Shown one piece after another: positions 57,609 to 64,000 of a stretch of DNA of 64,000 nucleotides. The DNA is taken from NCBI RefSeq assembly GCF_000471905.2, contig NW_006499997.1:3468395-3532394 (forward strand), read 5' to 3'. A model generated the notes under the pieces. It did no database searches and was not told where the DNA came from. It saw only the letters and a program-made list of their open reading frames with translations. The translations under genes and the position numbers were made by a program. How positions within the stretch are numbered: position 1 is the first letter of the stretch; every line of letters begins with the position of its first letter. This stretch comes from Amborella trichopoda (taxonomy: Eukaryota > Streptophyta > Magnoliopsida > Amborellales > Amborellaceae).

Positions 57609-58199
57609 AAGAAGTTATCTATACAGAAAGTTAAAGAGGATAATACTCAATATTCAGAAGAATATATAGCAGCCTATCTAGCCGCCAAGCTAGAAAAGAA
57701 GCACAGAAAAATAAATAAAGCTTTTATTAAAAAAGATTATTTATCAAAAGAAAATAAAAATATCAGAGAATGGTATTTAAAAAGATTCCAACCACCTAGA
57801 CTTTTGGAATTACTACATAAAAAATATAATAAATTTTTACATAAAGAAAGATTAAATGTAGGATTCTTTCACTGGCTTAGAGATATGTGTTTAGAGAAAA
57901 ATATTCCTATTCCCTCATTTGATAAAAAAATTCAAACAATAGAAGAGAAGACATACATAAGTACTGATGGTACTACAACAGCTAGTACACATCCACCGGA
58001 GAAAAGTATTATACTCAAAGCAGGCATTCCAAAGAAAAATGAACCTGTACATTCCTCATCCTTCTATGATATAGTGGCCACACCATACAAAGCCATACCT
58101 AAGGAAATCAATAAAAAACAAGAATACATACCTCATATTGTAGAACAGAATAATTTAACCTATATCTACAATCCCTTGGAAAGCAAACTGAACGAATAG
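57609..58199 (+). pseudogene. Caulimovirid part: region upstream of the coat protein
   Basis: Includes AAYLAAKLEKKHRKINKAF and, in the 131-aa frame from 57804, FLHKERLNVGFFHWLRDMC. Lysine-rich helices followed by a Ser/Thr/Pro-rich linker are usual between movement and coat protein in this family. The exact domain is uncertain. Confidence 0.5.
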
Positions 58200-58318
58200 A
58201 AAGAATAGTATCTAAGGAAATACCTACTATATCTCCCATTCCTAAATCCGTATTATTCAAACCACCTCCTGAGTTAAACAAGAATAAATTCCACATTGGA
58301 GAAAATAATAAATCCCTT

Positions 58319-59320
58319 ATGGATCAATTAATCTCCAAACTATCCCAACTAGATCTGAAAGGAGTACCTTCACCTCAAATCAATATTCCTCCACCAACCA
58401 TCACTTCTCAAATACCTGAGTCGTCTGACAAAGGAAAAGCTGTCATACCAGAGCATGAAACAATGATGCTCACAGAGGAAGAACCCATAATAGAGGATAC
58501 AATCCAAAATCAGGAAAAAGCATTTATGGATACAACACCTCTAATGGACACCATCAATAAAATAGCTTATGGAAAATATTGGAAACCCATAACAGCCTTA
58601 CCCTACCATAAACGGCCTACTCCTGTTGACATTCAAATGGAAGAAGACTCCATACAACAGGCTGTATCCTATTCAGGAAGGTCAATAGTCAATTGGCAAA
58701 TTGATGGACTATCCGAATTAAAAATATTAGATGTCATGAGACATATGACCATGTATGCCTCTGCAAATAAAATGGCAGGCAACCATGATCAAGAAGTTGC
58801 TAAAGCAATAGTAAATGGATTCACAGGATGGTTAAGAGGATGGTGGGATTTTTATGTGGATGATGATACCAAACAAAGGATTCTAAACAATACTAGACAA
58901 TGGACTGGAAGAAATGAACAAAATCAAGAAGTTATATATACAGAAAGTGATGCTGTTAATACCTTGATATACACAATCACTTTACATTTTGTAGGCAGTA
59001 CTTCATTACTAGCAGCAAGATCAGTAGACTTGCTATCTAATTTACGCTGTCCTACTCTTTCTCATTATAAATGGTATAAAGATGTATTTTTCTCAAGACT
59101 TTTAATACGTGAAGATTGCCAGCTTGACCATTGGAAGGAAAAATTCATAGCTGGTCTTCCATATCTATTTGCAGAAAAAGTCAAAGAAAGACTTCGCAAA
59201 AAACATAATGGAATAATAGTATATTCATCATATACACTCGGAGAACTCTCCGCAGAAATATGTGCAGAAGGCTTAGCCCTATGCACTGATATGAAATTAA
59301 AAAGACAAATAGATAAATAA
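58319..59320 (+). CDS. Caulimovirid part: coat protein
   Basis: A 333-aa frame. A disordered N-terminal third (EPIIEDTIQNQEKAF) precedes a folded part containing VSYSGRSIVNWQIDGLSE, AIVNGFTGWLRGWWDFYV, HFVGSTSLLAARSVDLLSNL and LPYLFAEKVKERLR. These blocks are characteristic of caulimovirid coat proteins, which assemble the virion and are related to Ty3 gag. It precedes the zinc knuckle region directly, as expected in a polyprotein. Fossil copy. Confidence 0.75.
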   Translation: MDQLISKLSQLDLKGVPSPQINIPPPTITSQIPESSDKGKAVIPEHETMMLTEEEPIIEDTIQNQEKAFMDTTPLMDTINKIAYGKYWKPITALPYHKRPTPVDIQMEEDSIQQAVSYSGRSIVNWQIDGLSELKILDVMRHMTMYASANKMAGNHDQEVAKAIVNGFTGWLRGWWDFYVDDDTKQRILNNTRQWTGRNEQNQEVIYTESDAVNTLIYTITLHFVGSTSLLAARSVDLLSNLRCPTLSHYKWYKDVFFSRLLIREDCQLDHWKEKFIAGLPYLFAEKVKERLRKKHNGIIVYSSYTLGELSAEICAEGLALCTDMKLKRQIDK

Positions 59321-59389
59321 AAGCTCACCAAGAAAAAAGAACTTTGAGACTTCTGTGAGCAATTTGGCTATTATTTAGATAGAAAAAAT

Positions 59390-62173
59390 ATGCCTGACTA
59401 CGTAAAAAAGAAAAAGAAAAAATACAAAAAAGAGAAATATATGAAAGCCAAAAAGAAGGATAAGGATAAAGAATATTATAAAAAGACCAAGAGAAAATTG
59501 ATTAATAAATTTTCCCCAAATACAAAGAAAAGGAAAAAACTTCCAGTATGCTATAAGTGTGGTAAAATAGGACATTATAAACACCAATGTAAATTAAAGA
59601 AGAAAATAGACTCATTGAATCTAGATAATACAACCAAATCAAAATTAAAAAGTATAATATCATATGATTCTTCCTCCTCTACTTCTAGTGGTTCTTATAC
59701 TGAAGATATAGACAGTAATGATCTTGATCTTATAGGATCAGATAGTTCTTATACTACTGAAACTACTACAGAATCATCAGAAGACTGTAGTTGCCCGTTA
59801 CCTCAGCATAATGTTCACACACTCACTCAGGAAGATAATTTTATACTAGATATTATAGATAAAATAACTGATCCTGATGAAAAAAGAGCTATCATTACTC
59901 AATTTATCAATATTACCAAAAATAAATCAAAATCACCGATTATCAAAAATCCAGATGAATATAATTTCTCTGCTATTATCAAAAGAGTAAGCGATCAACA
60001 CACTTCTCAAAAAGAACCCACTATCGCTGATCTCAAAAAAGAGATTAAAGAAATAAAAACTGAAATAGTACAATTGAAAGGAAGAATTCAAATATTAGAA
60101 TTACAACAAATGTCTCAACAAGGTTCTGAGACTGACGAAATAGAATTCAATGACTTAATTACTAATAATCCAATAGAGACTATTGATCCAATAGAAACTA
60201 TTGATCCAATAGAGAATATTGAATCTTCGAAACAACCAACCATACCAATTCCTTCGGTTAATTTGATAAATAAAATAGTTGTACAAAAATGGTTTGTCCA
60301 AGTCAAAATCATTGTTGCCAAAAATTATAGTTTTGAAACATCAGCCCTTATAGATTCAGGAGCTGATCTCAATTGTATAAATGAAGGACTTGTACCTTCA
60401 AAATATTTTGATAAAACTACTCAAATATTAAATACGGCAGATGGCAGTAGATTATTTATTAAATATAAATTACCCAATGCTTCTGTATGCAACAATCATC
60501 AATGTATTGATACACCATTTATTATGGTTAAGGGATTAAGTCAATCAGTAATCTTAGGAGTTCCATTCCTAACATTGCTATATCCCATAACTATTAATGA
60601 AACAGGAATTTCATCTACAATTCAAAATATTCCAATACATTTCAACTTCATACATAAACCTAAATTAAAAGAATTAAATAATGTCAAAAGTCAATTACAA
60701 GACAAAGAAATATTTCTTTGTACACTTAAACAGGAAGTTAAATATAAAGTAATTGAAGAACAAATACAAATGCCTTCAATACAACAAAAAATTCAATCAA
60801 TACAAAAGCAAATAGAAACATCAATTTGTAGTGACCATCCTAATGCTTTTTGGGACAGGAAAAAGCATAGTATAAGTTTACCATATGAACCAAACTTTAC
60901 TGAAAGCCAAATCCCTACTAAAGCTAGGCCAATACAAATGAATACTGTGTTATTAGAAATGTGTAGAAAAGAAATAGCAGAACTCCTACAGAGAAAGCTC
61001 ATACGACCAAGTTCTTCACCTTGGAGCTGTGCAGCTTTTTATGGGAATAAAAATGCTGAAAAAGAAAGAGGAGTTCCTAGACTAGTTATAAATTATAAAC
61101 CATTAAATAAAGTTTTAAAATGGATCAGATATCCAATTCCAAATAAAAAAGATTTATTGGATAGAGTTGCTCAAGCTTGCATATTTTCAAAATTTGATAT
61201 GAAATCAGGATACTGGCAAATCCAGATCCAGGAACAAGATAAATACAAGACTGCATTCAATGTACCCTTTGGACAATATGAATGGAATGTAATACCTTTT
61301 GGTTTAAAAAATGCACCATCAGAATTTCAAAAAATAATGAACGACGTATTCAACTCTTATTACCATTTCATGATAGTTTATATTGATGATGTCTTAATAT
61401 TCTCTGAATCTATCGATCAACACATTAAACACATAAATACATTTATCCATGCTGTAAGCCAAGCAGGCTTAGTTGTTTCTGCTAAAAAGATTACACTTTT
61501 CAAAACCAATATCAGGTTTTTAGGACATATGATACACCATGGTACTATTATCCCAATAGATAGATCAATAGCTTTTGCTGATAAATTTCCTGATAAAATT
61601 CTTGACAAAACTGAACTACAAAGATATTTCGGATGCCTCAATTATGTGAGTGATTTCTATCCTAATCTTGCTTTGGATTCTAAACCCTTATATGATAGAC
61701 TCAAGAAGAATCCTCCTCCTTGGTCTGACATCCATACTCAAGCAATAAAGGTAATAAAGAGTAAGGTCAAAACCCTTGAATGCCTTTCTCTTCCTCATCC
61801 CACTGCTTTCAAAATAATTGAATGCTATGCATCGGATAAAGGGCTTGGTGGAATCTTAAAACAACAAATAGATTCCAAAGAACAATTATTACGATATACA
61901 TCAAAGGCTTGGAATTCAACCCAATTGAATTACTCAATGGTCAAAAAAGAATTATTAGCTATTGTTCATTGTGTCACAAAGTTTCAAAGTGATGTTTTAA
62001 ACCAACATTTTCTTATACGCACTGATTGTAAAGCAGCCAAAGATATTCTGCAAAAAGATGTTAAGAATTTGATTTCTAAACAAATATTTGCCCGCTGGCA
62101 GGCAATTCTCTCTGCCTTCGATTTCTCTATTGAACATCTTCCCGGGTCTTCCAATTCTTTACCCGATTTTCTG
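59390..62173 (+). CDS. Caulimovirid part: zinc knuckle, protease, reverse transcriptase, RNase H (runs into assembly gap)
   Basis: A long open frame. Lys-rich start, CCHC knuckle CYKCGKIGHYKHQC at about residue 54, and an acidic Ser/Thr-rich linker (about 85-145). Then comes an aspartic protease with ALIDSGADLNCI near 319 and VILGVPFL near 387. The reverse transcriptase has KFDMKSGYWQIQI near 603, GLKNAPSEFQ near 642 and YIDDVLIF near 663. RNase H has ECYASDKGLGG near 810 and SLPDFL just before the gap. In a pararetrovirus these enzymes copy the terminally redundant RNA into DNA; integration in the host is passive. The frame is cut at 62174 by Ns. Fossil copy of good quality. Confidence 0.85.
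60166..60235 (+). repeat. Short in-frame repeat in the linker before the protease
   Basis: CCAATAGARACTATTGAT occurs three times in a row (encoding PIETID/PIENIE), a small slippage-type expansion that keeps the frame. Confidence 0.7.
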
Positions 62174-62444
62174 NNNNNNNNNNNNNNNNNNNNNNNNNNN
62201 NNNNNNNNNNNNNNNNNNNNNNNNNNNNNNNNNNNNNNNNNNNNNNNNNNNNNNNNNNNNNNNNNNNNNNNNNNNNNNNNNNNNNNNNNNNNNNNNNNNN
62301 NNNNNNNNNNNNNNNNNNNNNNNNNNNNNNNNNNNNNNNNNNNNNNNNNNNNNNNNNNNNNNNNNNNNNNNNNNNNNNNNNNNNNNNNNNNNNNNNNNNN
62401 NNNNNNNNNNNNNNNNNNNNNNNNNNNNNNNNNNNNNNNNNNNN
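62174..62444. other. Assembly gap of 271 N
   Basis: Undetermined bases inside the viral copy, right after RNase H. Translations across it are meaningless. Confidence 0.98.
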
Positions 62445-63281
62445 CAGAATACCCGAATCATAGCCTATTCAAAAGTTCAGATAAAGAAATTACTTCCTTA
62501 TACTGAGTGGGGTTCTAATCCCGCACAAGGCAAAAAATTACAAAATCCTGAATTTTCTTATAAGTATTTCAAATATGCTGAGTACATAGAAGCTTGGCAT
62601 AAATTTTTCTATTATAAAAACCCCAACAATACTCATAGCTGGTATTTACAATTCCGGCTACCAATTTTTGAAAGGTTCCCCACTTGGTTTCAAAACTGGT
62701 ATTTTGTATGGGGATCAACTGCTATGATTTTACCTCCTGCTTTTAAGGAGCTGTAGGAGCAATTTATACAATATAATAATATCAATAATTCAGTTGACAC
62801 TCACCTTTACTTTATGGCTTTATACCAAATCCCTTGGATTATGAAATGGGATTATACCATATCACCCAATACTTCCAATGATTATACATACATCCCACGA
62901 TTGGGTAAAACCATCTCTGTAAAATGGTGGGACATCTTTCAAATGGATCTCACCAAAGCCACTCCAAAAAGAATACCACCCAAAGCACCTATATACCAGG
63001 AAAACCCAAATATTCCAAACACTTCTTTTGACTTTCCTACCTACCTGCGAAATATGCTTCAAACCAACCCACATGTGTCCAAAGAAGAACTGGAGAAACA
63101 AATGAAAGAGATCTTTGCTGAAGCAGGAAGAAAACCCACATCTTCCGAAGAAACAGTCCAGTCTTCTCCACTACACATCAATAGGTATCTCCAACTCAGT
63201 CAGAAAGATCCGGAAGAAACAGATCCAGACGAAACGGATCCGGAAGAGGATGATCCAGACGAATTCAGCCAGAGACCATGA
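62445..63281 (+). pseudogene. Caulimovirid part: downstream ORF region (ORF2-like)
   Basis: Two frames: one ending at 62756 with EFSYKYFKYAEYIEAWHKFF and WYFVWGSTAMILPPAFKEL, and one at 62814-63281 with MALYQIPWIMKWDYTI and a Glu/Asp/Pro-rich tail. Proteins rich in aromatic residues of this kind follow RNase H in florendovirus-like genomes; their function is unknown. Confidence 0.55.
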
Positions 63282-63720
63282 ATTGATCATCCATGACATC
63301 ACCATCCAGGAGCAATAACGACAATAGCAAAACAGCATATGGGACAAACACGGGTCCCACCACCGACAATAACACTGCACTCATTGTAATAAGGCCAAAA
63401 GAGCCTAGATGCTTTATTTTTTTTATTTTTTGCTTTTTGAAAAAAGAGCATCCCCTATGCTTGTATGTTTTGTCCACTAGCACCTCTCTCTCTTGTAGCA
63501 TTTGCCGACACCTGGGCCCCTCTCTTTTGTCCGGACGTGCCGACACTCTCTTGTCCACATGTGCCGACGCTCTCTCTTTCTTGTCCAGCTGTTCCACCCT
63601 CTCTTGTCTTTCTGATAATGGATGCCAGCTGTTCCACCTTCTCTTGTCTTCATCTGCCGACAAAGGCATCTCTTTCTCTTGTCCTTTTCCAATAATGGTT
63701 GCCGGTTGGCCAAAGAGATT
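63282..63720 (+). promoter_or_regulatory. Pararetroviral promoter region with GCCGACR repeats
   Basis: Noncoding. It contains a TGACATCACCA element (63295-63305) resembling as-1/CRE-type activator sites and a T-rich run (63415-63440). Upstream of the TATA box is a run of short repeats of TGCCGACACTCTC / TTGTCC and CAGCTGTTCCACC (63500-63680). The layout resembles the enhancer part of 35S-type promoters. Confidence 0.5.
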
Positions 63721-63730
63721 CTCTTCGACC

Positions 63731-63737
63731 TCTATAA
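63731..63737 (+). promoter_or_regulatory. TATA box of the pregenomic RNA promoter
   Basis: CTCTATAAGAAGGAAGCTC closely resembles the core of 35S-type promoters (TATATAAGGAAGTTC in cauliflower mosaic virus, from memory). The start would be near 63762. Confidence 0.6.
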
Positions 63738-63774
63738 GAAGGAAGCTCTTCCCTCTTCTCATAAGGGCCTCTTC

Positions 63775-63970
63775 TCTCCTCTTCTCCTATTCTAAGCCTC
63801 TAAGCCTTCACCTGAAAGTCTCTGAGCCTCTACCTGAAGCCTCTAAGCTTATAGTCCCTGAGTCTCATTGAAGCCTATAGTCCCTGAGTCTTCCTGAAGC
63901 CTCTAGTCCCTAAGTCTCCCTGAAGCCTCTGAGTTTTCCCTGACCGTCTTCAACCTCTGAAGCCTTCTGA
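63775..63970 (+). repeat. Leader repeats of the viral copy
   Basis: About six imperfect 25-35-bp units of the type CCTGAAGCCTCTA plus GTCCCTGAGTCTC follow the presumed start site. The tRNA-Met primer-binding site expected in the leader is not reached before the window ends. Confidence 0.6.
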
Positions 63971-64000
63971 CCTCTACAGTCCACCTTTTACAAACTACCT

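Larger units (their letters stand above)
57609..64000 (+). mobile_element. Endogenous caulimovirid (pararetrovirus), probably florendovirus-like
   Basis: Order on the plus strand: linker/coat N-terminal region, coat protein, zinc knuckle, aspartic protease, reverse transcriptase, RNase H, an assembly gap, a further ORF region, then a TATA-containing promoter and leader up to the window edge. There is no integrase and no LTR. This order and the C-terminal extra ORF fit Caulimoviridae, and from memory Florendovirus best, but the genus is uncertain. The movement protein that should precede the coat protein is not in the window's left part, so the copy is incomplete on that side. Fossil: broken, with roughly three or four interruptions plus the gap. 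The long protease-RT-RNase H frame is open, so it is not among the oldest copies. Confidence 0.8.

Noticed and set aside
59375-59587. Minus-strand hydrophobic frame of 70 aa opposite the Lys-rich start of the viral enzyme frame
   Set aside because: It is the complement of AAA/AAG-rich codons giving Phe/Leu; not a membrane protein gene.
62088-62756. Frames running through the N gap
   Set aside because: Undetermined bases were translated as X; only sequence outside the gap is informative.
63265-63762. 165-aa minus-strand and overlapping plus-strand frames at the end of the viral copy
   Set aside because: They lie across the viral promoter and its repeats and are shadows of repetitive noncoding sequence.
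1-64000. tRNA, rRNA or other structured RNA genes
   Set aside because: I found no cloverleaf-like A/B boxes or rRNA segments on reading both strands. The tRNA-like motifs are only the primer-binding sites of retroelements.

Overview
The window reads as a piece of a nuclear flowering-plant genome. It is AT-rich, almost gene-free, packed with nested LTR retrotransposons and MITE-like repeats, and ends in an endogenous caulimovirid (plant pararetrovirus). The species cannot be told from the sequence. Only two host protein genes are recognisable, and both are broken: the first exon of a methylthioribose kinase gene (2963-3144, minus strand) with a plausible promoter behind it, and an F-box gene (48255-48842, with decayed remains to about 49075).

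Layout. 1-7810: host-like AT-rich DNA with a short dispersed repeat (1-548), a 38-bp retroposed scrap with a 14-bp target duplication (1675-1740), the kinase exon, and four copies of a MITE-like family (3430-6118). 7812-45040: a cluster of Ty3/gypsy elements of Tat/Ogre type, with LTRs of about 3 kb and a primer-binding site of the form TGGYGACTCCAYTGGGGA three bases from the LTR. The best preserved one (called T1 here; 8836-28623, minus strand) is 19.8 kb and flanked by GCAGT on both sides. It sits inside the LTR of an older relative (called F; 8074-8835 plus 28629-31257). To the right are further fragments in both orientations: gag leader 31258-31790, LTR E 33571-36808, LTR C with its 3' internal end 36850-41160, and LTR D with gag 41161-45040.

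45040-57600: AT-rich host-like DNA with three more MITE copies, the F-box pseudogene, CT-rich simple repeats, a Ty1/copia 3' remnant (51250-52904), a tandem duplication (56630-57030), a foldback element (57190-57400) and TA microsatellites. 57610-64000: a Caulimoviridae copy, probably florendovirus-like, with coat protein, zinc knuckle, protease, reverse transcriptase, RNase H, a 271-N assembly gap, a downstream ORF region and a pararetroviral promoter/leader.

Most notable points. (1) T1 has gag and protease but no reverse transcriptase or integrase that I can see; in their place is an oppositely transcribed unit with its own TATA box (14837) and poly(A) signal (19506), which encodes a plant-mobile-domain-like protein and an acidic tail. 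(2) The U5 part of these LTRs, which would form the 5' leader of the element RNA, is a tandem array of short hairpins separated by purine-rich spacers. Several hairpins differ by compensating changes in both arms, and other LTR subfamilies carry arrays of unrelated hairpins at the same place. I regard this as the best candidate for an undescribed structure. (3) The viral copy starts directly at a TA microsatellite.
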